Of a stretch of DNA of 39,987 nt, positions 10,197 through 19,450 are shown one piece after another. The notes beneath the pieces were generated by a model. That model saw only the letters and a list, made by a program, of their open reading frames with translations. It was not told the DNA's origin and searched no databases. This DNA is from a bacterium (GTDB lineage: Bacteria; Patescibacteriota; Microgenomatia; Daviesbacterales; UBA10151), in contig JAUSJM010000008.1 of the NCBI GenBank assembly GCA_030647265.1, forward strand, positions 1 to 39,987, given 5' to 3'. The position numbers were made by a program, and so were the translations under genes. Within the stretch, counting starts at the first letter, position 1; each line of letters begins with the position of its first letter.

Positions 10197-10320
10197 AGAC
10201 TAAGAAATTCCCGCTCTTAGCAAAAGTACCCTTATTTGGATAATTATTGCCTGGATTTGGGTCTTTTTCTGGATGCAAATAAGTGAAATAATGAAATAGT
10301 CACAAAAATTCCTGGCGTAT

Positions 10321-11511
10321 ATGAATTTACAACTTGCTTGCCAACAATTGTTTGTAGAAAATAGGCGACATAGGGCAGAATTTCAGTATACTGTTCCTTC
10401 ACCCACGTCCTACCCTTATCAATGGTTTTGGGATTCATGTTTTCATGCTATTATTTTGTCCCACTTTAATCTAAGTAGTGCCAAAAAAGAAGTTTTGTCC
10501 TTAGTAGCTAAACAATTTGATAACGGCATGATTCCCCACATGATTTATTGGAATCACCTGAACAAAACAAGTTTTCCACCAATTAAGTGGGGTAAAAATG
10601 GTACCAGCACTCTAACTCAGCCACCAATGATTGCTTATGCTGTCTGGGAAATCTTCCAGGAAGACAAGGATTTACACTTTATTAAATCAATCTATCCTAG
10701 CCTTTATCATTTTTACAGGTATCTGCTGACGGAACGCGATCCTCATGAAAAACATTTAATTGGTGTTATGAATCCTGATGAGTCGGGAGAGGATAATTCT
10801 CCCCGTTTTGATCAGCCCCTTGGACTGCCGCCAGTTCAAACCCTTGAAAGAAATACAAAAAGGAGATTCAAACTAATTGAGCAAAATATCAAATGTAAAT
10901 TTGATGCTCCATTTTGCATGAGGAATTTCTTTTGGGTTAAAGATGTGCCTTTCAATTGTATTATGATTACAAATTTAAGAATTCTCTCTGAACTGGCAAA
11001 GAAAGTTGGGCATCCACATGACGCTATTTACTTTGCTGAAAAAGCAGATAATATCTCGGAGGCAATGAGAAACCTGATGTTCGAGGATGGCATATTTTGG
11101 TCAACCTATGGGAAAGATTATAAAAAAATCAAGGTTAAAACTTGGGCAATATTTGCCCCATTATTTGCAAAAATTTTGAATCCCAAAGAAGCAAGAGCGT
11201 TAATTGAAGATCATTTGTTGAACAAGAAAGAGTTTTGGACGCAATATCCAGTTTCAACAACCTCTTTAGATGAACCTTCTTTTAATCCTGAAGGTTTTTG
11301 GAGAGGACCAACCTGGATAGGAACTAATTGGTTTATTTATAAGGGTTTACAAAATTATGGCTTCAACGACATAGCAAAAGAGATCAAAGAAGCTTCAATT
11401 GCTTTAATTCAAAAATCCGGTTTTCGTGAACATTTCAATCCTCTGACAGGAGAGGGACTGGGGGCACAGAATTTTACCTGGGGTGGTTTAGTCCTAGATA
11501 TGACTACCTGA
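10321..11511 (+). CDS. GH63-like glycoside hydrolase (MGH1/mannosylglycerate-hydrolase-like, (alpha/alpha)6 fold)
   Basis: YPYQWFWDSCFHAIILSHFN, NGMIPHMIYW, TQPPMIAYAVWEIF, FNPEGFWRGPTWIGTNWFIYKGL, FTWGGLVLDM. Confidence 0.8.
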   Translation: MNLQLACQQLFVENRRHRAEFQYTVPSPTSYPYQWFWDSCFHAIILSHFNLSSAKKEVLSLVAKQFDNGMIPHMIYWNHLNKTSFPPIKWGKNGTSTLTQPPMIAYAVWEIFQEDKDLHFIKSIYPSLYHFYRYLLTERDPHEKHLIGVMNPDESGEDNSPRFDQPLGLPPVQTLERNTKRRFKLIEQNIKCKFDAPFCMRNFFWVKDVPFNCIMITNLRILSELAKKVGHPHDAIYFAEKADNISEAMRNLMFEDGIFWSTYGKDYKKIKVKTWAIFAPLFAKILNPKEARALIEDHLLNKKEFWTQYPVSTTSLDEPSFNPEGFWRGPTWIGTNWFIYKGLQNYGFNDIAKEIKEASIALIQKSGFREHFNPLTGEGLGAQNFTWGGLVLDMTT

Positions 11512-12572
11512 TTGTTAATGCGGCTTATATAAATTGCCTCGTATTTATCAATCATACTTTTAGCATTAAAAAGTTTTTCTACCCATTTTCTGCATTGTTG
11601 TCTATTTATAGTATTTATTTTAGAAATAGCATCTACCATTTCCGAAGTTGTATTGACAATATATCCAGTTTCACCATCCTTAATGACTTCAGGGACAGAA
11701 CCCCTAGCAAAAGCTATAACGGGTGTACCGCAGGCCATAGCTTCAACCATTACTATACCAAAGGGCTCGTTCCATTGGATAGGAAAAAGAAGGCATAAAG
11801 CATTTCTTAACAGTTTCACTTTTTGCTTATGCTCTACTTCGCCGATATAAACAATTTGTTTTTCATCAATTAACGGTTTAACTTTTTTTTCATAATATTC
11901 CTTATCAACAGCATCCACTTTTGCTGCGATAATAAGTTTTTTTCCTGAAAGTTTGGCAACTTGAATTGCCTCCACGATACCTTTTTCCGGAGTAATTCTG
12001 CCTAAAAAAAATAAATAATCTTTGGGGTTATTATTAAATTCAAAGGTTTCAATAGGAATTCCGTTATAAACAATTGAGGTGTGAGGCAGAAAACTTAGAG
12101 GCTTTCTGTGGCTGCGGCTAACAAAAGTATAAGGGATTTTCCATAAGTTTTTGTGAGATTTGTAATACTCGATGTGTTTTTCAATATAAGTTTGATTATG
12201 AAAGCTCACTAAAAAGGGGGTAGTAAAATATTCCAGTAGGTTAAAATCACTTTTATCAATTATATATCGAAATATAATCGGCTCATAATGAAAATGGATA
12301 ATGTCAAAGTTGTTTTGCAAAGACAGAACTTGCAAGGCTTGGTTAATTTCCCATTTTCTATTTTGCGAGCGGTCTTTATCAGTTGGAAATGGGGATGATT
12401 CAATGATTTTAACCCCAAGAGAATCTAGTTTTGATCCTTTGGCTGCAAATACTGTTACTTCATGGCCTCTTTTACCAAGTTCTGTTGCCAGCTCTGCTAC
12501 ATCCCTTTCAATTCCACCATACTTTTTGGGCGGGAGAGTCATCATTATTGGTACTACTTGAGCAATTCTCAT
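11409..12572 (-). CDS. GT4-family glycosyltransferase
   Basis: MRIAQVVPIMMTLPPKKYGGIERDVAELATELGKRGHEVTVFAAKGS; PIQWNEPFGIVMVEAMACGTPVIAFARGSVPEVIKDGETGYIV. ATGA overlap with the upstream GT4 stop supports a start at 12572 rather than 12587. Confidence 0.92.
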   Translation of the reverse strand: MRIAQVVPIMMTLPPKKYGGIERDVAELATELGKRGHEVTVFAAKGSKLDSLGVKIIESSPFPTDKDRSQNRKWEINQALQVLSLQNNFDIIHFHYEPIIFRYIIDKSDFNLLEYFTTPFLVSFHNQTYIEKHIEYYKSHKNLWKIPYTFVSRSHRKPLSFLPHTSIVYNGIPIETFEFNNNPKDYLFFLGRITPEKGIVEAIQVAKLSGKKLIIAAKVDAVDKEYYEKKVKPLIDEKQIVYIGEVEHKQKVKLLRNALCLLFPIQWNEPFGIVMVEAMACGTPVIAFARGSVPEVIKDGETGYIVNTTSEMVDAISKINTINRQQCRKWVEKLFNAKSMIDKYEAIYISRINNQVVISRTKPPQVKFCAPSPSPVRGLKCSRKPDF

Positions 12573-13630
12573 AAACTTTTTCCCCAAGCCACTTTTTCAA
12601 AGAGATTTATATAATTTTGAACCATTACTTTGGTATCGAATCGTTTTTCAGCTACTTCTCGACACTTTTTTCTGGATATTTGATTAACTTGCTTAATTCG
12701 TTTCAAAAACTCTTCAAAATCATCTACCACAAAACCAGTTTCACTATCGGCAATAACTTCCGGTATTGCCCCATTACTAAACGCAATAACTGGTGTCCCA
12801 CAAGCCAATGATTCTGGCATTACAAGCCCGAAAGCTTCATTCCACCTTATTGGAAACAGTAAGGCTTTAGCATGAGTATAAAGGGCTACTTTCTGATCGT
12901 GGTTTACTTCACCTACAAACTTGATTTTATCGCCATCGATGAAAGGAAGAACCTCTTTTTCTAAAAAATCCTTGTCAGATTCTCTGACTTCTCCAGCAAT
13001 AATTAATCTTTGGCCTAGTTCATGACAAGCCTTTACCGCCAAATCAATTCCCTTATTTTTGCTTAAAGTGCCAATAAAGAGAAAATAATTTTTATTATTT
13101 GTATAGTTAGGACGGAATTTGTCTATTTCTATACCATGATAAATAGTAGCGATATAATTTAAGGACGGGGCAAGTTTACGCTGGGCATCACTAATGGAAA
13201 CAAATAAACAGTCTTTTAATTCTTTAGCGAGATAAGGAAAGTCTGGCTCAACACTACTGTGGAGTGTGGTAACTATCGGAACACTTAGTAGTTTAGAAAA
13301 TATTAAGGGATGAAAGCCCATGTGATTATGGATTATGTCAAATTCGTTAAGACGTTTAAAAAGTTCATTGAATGATAAAAACTCATAAGGAGAGATCGCT
13401 GTCCAGGAAAAGCCTCCCATCAGGTCATACATCGGTTTTTCAATAACCTCGATTAGTTTCCCTGAAGTTTTGGACCCACCACAGGCAAATAAAGTGACAT
13501 CCACTCCTTCTGACACCAATCCTTCAGTTAAGTTTGAAACTACAAGTTCTGATCCACCATATTTAGTAGGTGGGATAGTTTTCCAAAGAGGGGCAAGTTC
13601 GGCAACTCTTAAAGCTCTTTTAACTACCAT
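12569..13630 (-). CDS. GT4-family glycosyltransferase, paralogue of the neighbouring gene
   Basis: LRVAELAPLWKTIPPTKYGGSELVVSNL; FPIRWNEAFGLVMPESLACGTPVIAFSNGAIPEVIADSETGFVV. Confidence 0.92.
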   Translation of the reverse strand: MVVKRALRVAELAPLWKTIPPTKYGGSELVVSNLTEGLVSEGVDVTLFACGGSKTSGKLIEVIEKPMYDLMGGFSWTAISPYEFLSFNELFKRLNEFDIIHNHMGFHPLIFSKLLSVPIVTTLHSSVEPDFPYLAKELKDCLFVSISDAQRKLAPSLNYIATIYHGIEIDKFRPNYTNNKNYFLFIGTLSKNKGIDLAVKACHELGQRLIIAGEVRESDKDFLEKEVLPFIDGDKIKFVGEVNHDQKVALYTHAKALLFPIRWNEAFGLVMPESLACGTPVIAFSNGAIPEVIADSETGFVVDDFEEFLKRIKQVNQISRKKCREVAEKRFDTKVMVQNYINLFEKVAWGKSL

Positions 13631-15149
13631 AAAAAGATTTTTCCATCTTATTTATTAAATGACTTGAAAAGGATTTAGTTTGTTTAATTTCCAGGCAAAC
13701 AAAAAAGATAAGAAAATAAGTTGTGCTGACTAGTAATAGAGCGCTTGCATGAAACAGTTCGTTGTCTATAACAAGTGTGATTGCTAAAACAAAACTAGTT
13801 AAACCTAAAATTAACTCCCATGCAGTATTTTTTATCAGGTCGGGTATTTTAGGCAGGATAAATTTGTTAGTTCTTTCAAAAGTAGTATCTTTTTTTGTGA
13901 ATATCTTTAAAAAGGTTGTTGAATATTCCCAGCTCATTCCCAGGTGCACTAGGAATCCTCTTAGAACTCTTTTCCATGAATAGATATGTCTAAAACCCAA
14001 TACAAATGATAATAGCTGAAAAGTTAAAAAAATGTATAAGGTTAAAATAGCTATATTAATAGAGAGAGCAACAGTTGGTTGGTCAAGAGGAATAATCACT
14101 TTAATGAAAGCTCCTAATATAATCACTAATGTTGGTATGAATATAAAGTTAATCCAGGCTGTAAGTTGAGCCATTAAACCCACTTTTTGGAGTATAGTCA
14201 ATTTGTTATCTAATAAAATTTGCAAAAATTGCTTTCTTAAAATCTGAGCATTTCCCAAGGACCACCTAGCTTTCTGTTTTTTGTAGGCCTCAATGTCAAA
14301 TGGCATCAATCCTCGCCCGATGATTTCTGGCACATATATAGTTTCATAACCGGCTCGTAACAACCTAACCCCAATGTCCGCATCTTCTGTTACGGATTCT
14401 TCACTGAATAAGTTAACTTCTTTAAGAGCATTCAGTCTATATATAGTTAATGTTCCCGTAGAAGTAGCACAATGAAAATGGTTAGCCATATTCATATAAG
14501 TGCGGAAAAAATACTCATATTCCATACTGATTCCAAGATTATCTTCATTGACGTTTTTATATGCCTGAGGGAATTGGACGAGAGCAATCTTGTTATTAGT
14601 AAAATACTTTAGTGCTTTTTTCAAAAAATCAGGCTTTACCTGATAATCTGCATCTATAACTGCGACGAATTTCGTCTTAGGATTTACCTTTGACTGAATA
14701 TAGTTTAAAGCTCCAGCCTTAAAACCTGGTAATCGGTCTATATGGAAAAACTTAAATGTCTTCCTTAACTTTTGGCAATACTCCTGAATTGGTCGCCAAA
14801 TTTTCTCTTCCTTAGTATTGTTATCAATTATAATCACTTCGTAATCCTTATAATCCAGTTCCGAAAGGGCTCGTAAGGTGTTTTTTAAAAGAGTCGGTGG
14901 TTCATTATATGCAGGTACATGGATAGATACAAAACCTTCTGGCACCCGTCTTCTTATGGAAGACCTGAATAAGGGCACAAAGCAACTTAAAAGCTGCAAT
15001 AGACCCCCAAGTACTACTAAGGTCAGACTTACAAAAGTTATAAAAAATAAAACTAACGGAGCAAAAGATATAACCAGAAGCAGTATTATGAACAGGACAG
15101 GGATAATAACGATTAATTTTACGCGTGTATAGCTAAATAATACTGTCAT
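13620..15149 (-). CDS. membrane GT2-family glycosyltransferase (cellulose-synthase-like)
   Basis: FVSIHVPAYNEPPTLLKNTLRALSELDYKDYEVIIIDNNT, VIDADYQVKPDFLKKAL, SVTEDADIGVRLLRAGYETIYV, QKARWSLGNAQILRKQ, plus multiple TM segments. The TTG start of the ORF track overlaps a TATAAT box; ATG at 15149 is preferred. Confidence 0.9.
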   Translation of the reverse strand: MTVLFSYTRVKLIVIIPVLFIILLLVISFAPLVLFFITFVSLTLVVLGGLLQLLSCFVPLFRSSIRRRVPEGFVSIHVPAYNEPPTLLKNTLRALSELDYKDYEVIIIDNNTKEEKIWRPIQEYCQKLRKTFKFFHIDRLPGFKAGALNYIQSKVNPKTKFVAVIDADYQVKPDFLKKALKYFTNNKIALVQFPQAYKNVNEDNLGISMEYEYFFRTYMNMANHFHCATSTGTLTIYRLNALKEVNLFSEESVTEDADIGVRLLRAGYETIYVPEIIGRGLMPFDIEAYKKQKARWSLGNAQILRKQFLQILLDNKLTILQKVGLMAQLTAWINFIFIPTLVIILGAFIKVIIPLDQPTVALSINIAILTLYIFLTFQLLSFVLGFRHIYSWKRVLRGFLVHLGMSWEYSTTFLKIFTKKDTTFERTNKFILPKIPDLIKNTAWELILGLTSFVLAITLVIDNELFHASALLLVSTTYFLIFFVCLEIKQTKSFSSHLINKMEKSFYGS

Positions 15150-15355
15150 TAAAGTATTATTATACAACTATTCTGATTCTGATGATTAGCGAAAAGAAAT
15201 AATAGATAAGTAAATACCCTGGAAACTTCCGAAACTCCTTACTAAATTCTCACCTCTATTTAACGTAAATCTTGTTAATTTATTTTAAAGTACTAATAAT
15301 TAGTGAATATCAGGGTAGCACAAGGAGAGAGCAGTCTCCTTACCGGAAAACAAAT

Positions 15356-15508
15356 ATGCCCTACTACCTAACACAGACGGAAAGCATAAAGACTAAATCT
15401 GAACTTATAGAGTCCGCTCTTGCCTATTTCAGAGAGCTGGTAAAGCACAAATATTCCGTGTTAAAAGCCCGCAAAAAAGTAATTGAGAGGATGGGAGTCG
15501 TTCTCTGA
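15356..15508 (+). CDS. small hypothetical protein (50 aa)
   Basis: MPYYLTQTESIKTKSELIESALAYFRELVKHKYSVLKARKKVIERMGVVL; internal ATG of the 78-aa ORF 15272..15508. Confidence 0.35.
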   Translation: MPYYLTQTESIKTKSELIESALAYFRELVKHKYSVLKARKKVIERMGVVL

Positions 15509-16117
15509 TTATTTCCTGACCTTGTGGTAAATATACAATACTCCAGCAGCTATTGTTACGACAACAATAAGAGCATCAACCTCATGAAAATAGGGTCCCA
15601 AGGTATCCCAATTTTCTCCCAGCTTAAAACCAATCCAAGCTAAAAAGTAAGACCAGATAAGGGACCCAAAAAAAGTGAGGATTACAAAACGAATAACGGG
15701 AAGCTTAGCAAAACCGGCAGGAAGAGAGATCACAGTCCTCACTCCCGGGACTATCCTGCTTCCCAAAACCACTATATCCTTATATTTATTTAACAGCCCC
15801 TCTGCCTGATCGAGTTCTTTTTCGGAAAGCAGTACCCACTTTCCCCATCTGATAACAAAGCGTCTGACCAATTTCTCACTACCCCAATAACCTAAAGCGT
15901 AGGCTGCCAGAGATCCCAAAACATTGCCTATAGCTCCGGAAAGGGCCACCATATTAAGGTCGAACCTCTGGGTGGAAGCAAGGTATCCGGAAAAAGGCAT
16001 AATAATCTCTGAAGGTAGAGGAATCAGGGCTGATTCAATAGCCATGGTTAAAATAATGCCGGAGTAACCTAGATCAGAAATAACATTTATAATCCACTGG
16101 CCAACTATTTCTATCAT
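15509..16117 (-). CDS. DedA-family membrane protein
   Basis: ESALIPLPSEIIMPFSGYLA, GNVLGSLAAYALGYWGSEKLVRRF, LGSRIVPGVRTVISLPAGFAKLPVIRFVILTFFGSLIWS. Confidence 0.93.
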   Translation of the reverse strand: MIEIVGQWIINVISDLGYSGIILTMAIESALIPLPSEIIMPFSGYLASTQRFDLNMVALSGAIGNVLGSLAAYALGYWGSEKLVRRFVIRWGKWVLLSEKELDQAEGLLNKYKDIVVLGSRIVPGVRTVISLPAGFAKLPVIRFVILTFFGSLIWSYFLAWIGFKLGENWDTLGPYFHEVDALIVVVTIAAGVLYIYHKVRK

Positions 16118-16132
16118 GTTATACTTATCCCG

Positions 16133-16807
16133 ATGCTTACTATTGTAGCAACACCCATCGGTAATTTAAAAGATATCACCTTCCGGGCCCTGGAAATTCT
16201 CCAGGAGACTGAGGGAATCATCTGTGAAGATTCCCGAAGAACCTCTATTTTACTTAACCACTATCAGATTAAAAAACCCTTTTTGGTGTTAAACGACTAC
16301 AACGAATCCCGGATGATCCCCAAAATTGTTAATCTGTTAAAAGTAGGTCAAAATTTATGCTTGGTTTCCGATGCCGGTACTCCCCTGATTTCCGATCCGG
16401 GATATAAGTTAGTCAGAACCTGCCTGGAAGAAAACATCCAGGTTGATTCATTACCCGGGCCATCATCCCCTCTTACTGCTTTGACCCTCTCCGGTCTTCC
16501 CCCGGATAAATTTTTCTTTCTGGGCTATTTGCCGGAAAAACCGGGGCACAGACTCGAGCTTCTAAAAAAGTTGCCCCGAATCAATGAAACTCTCAATACT
16601 ACCTTCATTGTTTTTGCTGCTCCCCATAAATTAGTAAAAATCCTGGAAGATTTATCTCAGGTTTTAGGAGATATAGAAGTAGTTTTAGCCTCAGAGCTAA
16701 CCAAAATCCACCAGTCAGTAAAAAAACAATCCATTAGCAAGTGGTTGGAAGAATTTAAGAAGAGGCCCCCCAAAGGGGAGTTTATTCTCCTCTTTAATTT
16801 GAGTTAA
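16133..16807 (+). CDS. rsmI: 16S rRNA (cytidine-2'-O)-methyltransferase RsmI
   Basis: MLTIVATPIGNLKDITFRALEILQETEGIICEDSRRTSILLNHY; VSDAGTPLISDPGYKLVRTCLEENIQVDSLPGPSSPLTALTLSGLPPDKFFFLGYLP. Confidence 0.95.
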   Translation: MLTIVATPIGNLKDITFRALEILQETEGIICEDSRRTSILLNHYQIKKPFLVLNDYNESRMIPKIVNLLKVGQNLCLVSDAGTPLISDPGYKLVRTCLEENIQVDSLPGPSSPLTALTLSGLPPDKFFFLGYLPEKPGHRLELLKKLPRINETLNTTFIVFAAPHKLVKILEDLSQVLGDIEVVLASELTKIHQSVKKQSISKWLEEFKKRPPKGEFILLFNLS

Positions 16808-18320
16808 GAAACCTTTTTTCGACCATTCTTCTTTCCGCCCAGTGGAGATGATCCGGTACAGATTGAGCTTCTACTAAAGTGTTGACCACTACTCCATAAA
16901 CCCCTTCACTGATTAAGCAGTCCAAAACATCAGGGTGTAAAGACAGTCCTCCCAAAACCAAAACCGGAATATTTGCCCGGTGCAAAATCCTAAAGATGGG
17001 TTGGATAAATTTTACCAGGGACCAAACTTCTCTTTTATAAAACTCTCCTGCTTCAAAACCGTGGCCCCCCAGGAGTCTTTGCAGCTCATCCAGGTTTAAA
17101 AGCACCCCGTTTAATCCAGCTGTTAAATAACTCTCCAGATTCACAACATTCTCCGGAATAGCCAACTCCAACCATAATTTTAAAGTTCCCTTCCTGGTAA
17201 TTCCTTTTACCGCCAACTCCCTTTTTAACTGTAAAAATTCCTCACAGGATCTGACATAAGGTAAAGCTACCTCTAAATTTAGAAGGTTCTTTTTGTTCCT
17301 GGCAAAAAGAAAGGACCCTGAGGCCTCTTCCAGCAACTTTTTATCATGTAGTAATCTCAAAGTACCTCTGATATCACCCTCAGCAACATCCGGTAGCTTA
17401 TAAATGACCGGTTTCTCCGGAAAAGTCAGCGCCCCTTCTGTAAGCTTAAAAACCGTCTCATCAAATCCCTTTACTCTTTCACCTTCAATGAGGATTCCGT
17501 CCACACTGGTATCAATAGCAAAGCCGCTGGAAAGGTTTAAAAATAATTTCACTGTTGATTTTACCAACCTTTGCTGCTCCGCCTTGGGGATAACAACATC
17601 CCTGTCTTTTGAAGCCGGCAGTGTTTGAGTGTAAGGTGAAATCCCGATCAGTTGTAATCTCTCACCCTCAATTAAAAACTCATAAATTTGCGGTAAAAAC
17701 AGCTTCTTGTTGGCTTCTAAAACCAGTTCATCTATCTTTTTTAGCTGGGAAGGAGTTAAATCTTGAGAAGACTTTATCACCACCTCCTCAAATTCCGGTT
17801 CAAAATATGCTGAGACGGTAAAAATCCTCTCCCCCCTCTTTAAGATCTTGGTAACCCTTTTCAGTAACCTTTTAGACCCCGGGCTTTTTTCCATCAAAAA
17901 AACTGCCTGGGGAGATAAATTTAATGTTATTCCCTCCCCAAAACCATGCCTCCAGAGCTTTGTTTTTATCTCCTCAAGCCAGAGCTGCAGGAGCTTCAGC
18001 CACAAAGTTTTTGGGCTTTCTAATATCTCTCCTTTGAAATAAAAGCTTTCTCTTCCCGAGGTCTCCTTCTCTAACTCTGGGGGCATCTTGATCTTTATAA
18101 TTTCTGCTTTAACAAGCTCTAACCGTTGCTCGAAAACCTCCTTTTGGGCATCAGAGAAGTGCTTTAAAATCGTTTGCAATAAAATCTCCGGAGGACAAAT
18201 AACAAAGCCTGAAGCGACTGGAAAACCGGATCTTGCCAGTTTACCAAGGTTAATAAAGTTTGCTCCGAAAAAAGGCTGATCGGTTTCATTTAGATGTTTA
18301 ATCGGCAGAATCTCCATCAT
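16794..18320 (-). CDS. degenerate PEP-synthase/PPDK-like protein (N-terminal fragment plus C-terminal TIM-barrel-like region)
   Basis: FFGANFINLGKLARSGFPVASGFVICPPE at the N-terminus resembles the PEP synthase start; C-terminal LWLELAIPENVVNLESYLTAGLNGVLLNLDELQRLL...LVLGGLSLHPDVLDCLISEGVYGVVVN resembles the PEP-binding domain. Confidence 0.65.
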   Translation of the reverse strand: MMEILPIKHLNETDQPFFGANFINLGKLARSGFPVASGFVICPPEILLQTILKHFSDAQKEVFEQRLELVKAEIIKIKMPPELEKETSGRESFYFKGEILESPKTLWLKLLQLWLEEIKTKLWRHGFGEGITLNLSPQAVFLMEKSPGSKRLLKRVTKILKRGERIFTVSAYFEPEFEEVVIKSSQDLTPSQLKKIDELVLEANKKLFLPQIYEFLIEGERLQLIGISPYTQTLPASKDRDVVIPKAEQQRLVKSTVKLFLNLSSGFAIDTSVDGILIEGERVKGFDETVFKLTEGALTFPEKPVIYKLPDVAEGDIRGTLRLLHDKKLLEEASGSFLFARNKKNLLNLEVALPYVRSCEEFLQLKRELAVKGITRKGTLKLWLELAIPENVVNLESYLTAGLNGVLLNLDELQRLLGGHGFEAGEFYKREVWSLVKFIQPIFRILHRANIPVLVLGGLSLHPDVLDCLISEGVYGVVVNTLVEAQSVPDHLHWAERRMVEKRFLNSN

Positions 18321-18823
18321 TATTTCAAAAGGTACACACTGTCTCCCGTCCTAATTCCGAAACTGTCGGCAAAACCGGCGTTTGTTTCCAAAACCATATC
18401 GGCGGGAGCAACAGGTTCGTAAATAAGAAGGGTTTGATCACTTTGATTAGGGCTGGGAGGAGGAACATTTTTCAAAATATCCACTACCCGCCCTTTGTCA
18501 ATAAAGATCATATCCACAGGAATTTTCATCCCCTTCATCCAAAACCGCTGTTTTTGGCTCTCTGAAAAAACAAAAAGCATACCTGAATCTGTAGCCAAAG
18601 AGTTCCTGCCTCCCAATCCTCTGCCCCTTTCCTCCGGGGTATCTGCTACCTCGACCTTTACCACCGCCTGGCCTACCTTGATTTGAGTGGAAGGAAAAGA
18701 CTTAGAAGTATTAAAAGCAGGGAAAAGACCTCCCAGGAGACTGATATTAAAAGAAAGGATCATTGCCCCAAAAGCCACCACCAGCAAGAGAACAATCTGA
18801 ATAGCAAACTTCTTTATATCCAT
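18320..18823 (-). CDS. DUF192-family protein with N-terminal TM
   Basis: VEVADTPEERGRGLGGRNSLATDSGMLFVFSESQKQRFWMKGMKIPVDMIFIDKGRVVDIL. Confidence 0.92.
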   Translation of the reverse strand: MDIKKFAIQIVLLLVVAFGAMILSFNISLLGGLFPAFNTSKSFPSTQIKVGQAVVKVEVADTPEERGRGLGGRNSLATDSGMLFVFSESQKQRFWMKGMKIPVDMIFIDKGRVVDILKNVPPPSPNQSDQTLLIYEPVAPADMVLETNAGFADSFGIRTGDSVYLLK

Positions 18824-18847
18824 ATATTAATATTACACCTTTTTTTC

Positions 18848-19447
18848 TTAACCGGAACATTTGCCCCACAGTCCTCTATTTTCTGCTCTCGCTTCCCTCT
18901 CTGCCTCTAAAAATTGCTGGGAAAACCTGACATCGGGAGGATAGGTCACCACTTTGGCAAAACCCTGGCGTACCAAATAATCATTTACAAAAAGCAGCTC
19001 TCCGTTTTCCCGTTTTAAGTAAACGTACCGTAGTATTCTACCGTACTTGTCGGTTTCCGAAATATCTTTTTCCAAAATAACGGTTTTGCCTTCTACCAGC
19101 TTTTTATTTTCCTCCGAGGCCTCTTTGCCAAAACAAGCCACCGGACGCCTCGGGTCTACTGTTTCCGGGGTATCTATACCGATATAACGCACCTTCTTTC
19201 TTCCCTCTACTTCCACAGTATCCCCATCTACTACCCTCACCACTTTAACTTCTTCACCATCTAACAAAGCAGCAGAAGTAGCCTCAAAAGGAGTGGGGCC
19301 GAGAGCCGGACTGGAGACCGGAACAGTTTCTAAAGCTTTTGACCCGTACCAAACCGTTCCCAGGCCCAAAGCAATTAGCAGTAAAGAGATAACCAGCAAC
19401 TTGCCATCATTAGAGCTTCTTGGTTTTTCTGCTAATTCTTCACTCAT
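18848..19447 (-). CDS. membrane-anchored thermonuclease/SNase-family nuclease
   Basis: VKVVRVVDGDTVEVEGRKKVRYIGIDTPETVDPRRPVACFGKEASEENKKLVEGKTVILEKDISETDKYGRILRYVYL. Confidence 0.94.
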   Translation of the reverse strand: MSEELAEKPRSSNDGKLLVISLLLIALGLGTVWYGSKALETVPVSSPALGPTPFEATSAALLDGEEVKVVRVVDGDTVEVEGRKKVRYIGIDTPETVDPRRPVACFGKEASEENKKLVEGKTVILEKDISETDKYGRILRYVYLKRENGELLFVNDYLVRQGFAKVVTYPPDVRFSQQFLEAEREARAENRGLWGKCSG

Positions 19448-19450
19448 CTT

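Noticed and set aside
15291-15304. ACTAAT-A-ATTAGT palindrome in the intergenic region upstream of the small ORF
   Set aside because: Short and AT-only apart from the ends in an AT-rich spacer. Expected to occur by chance.
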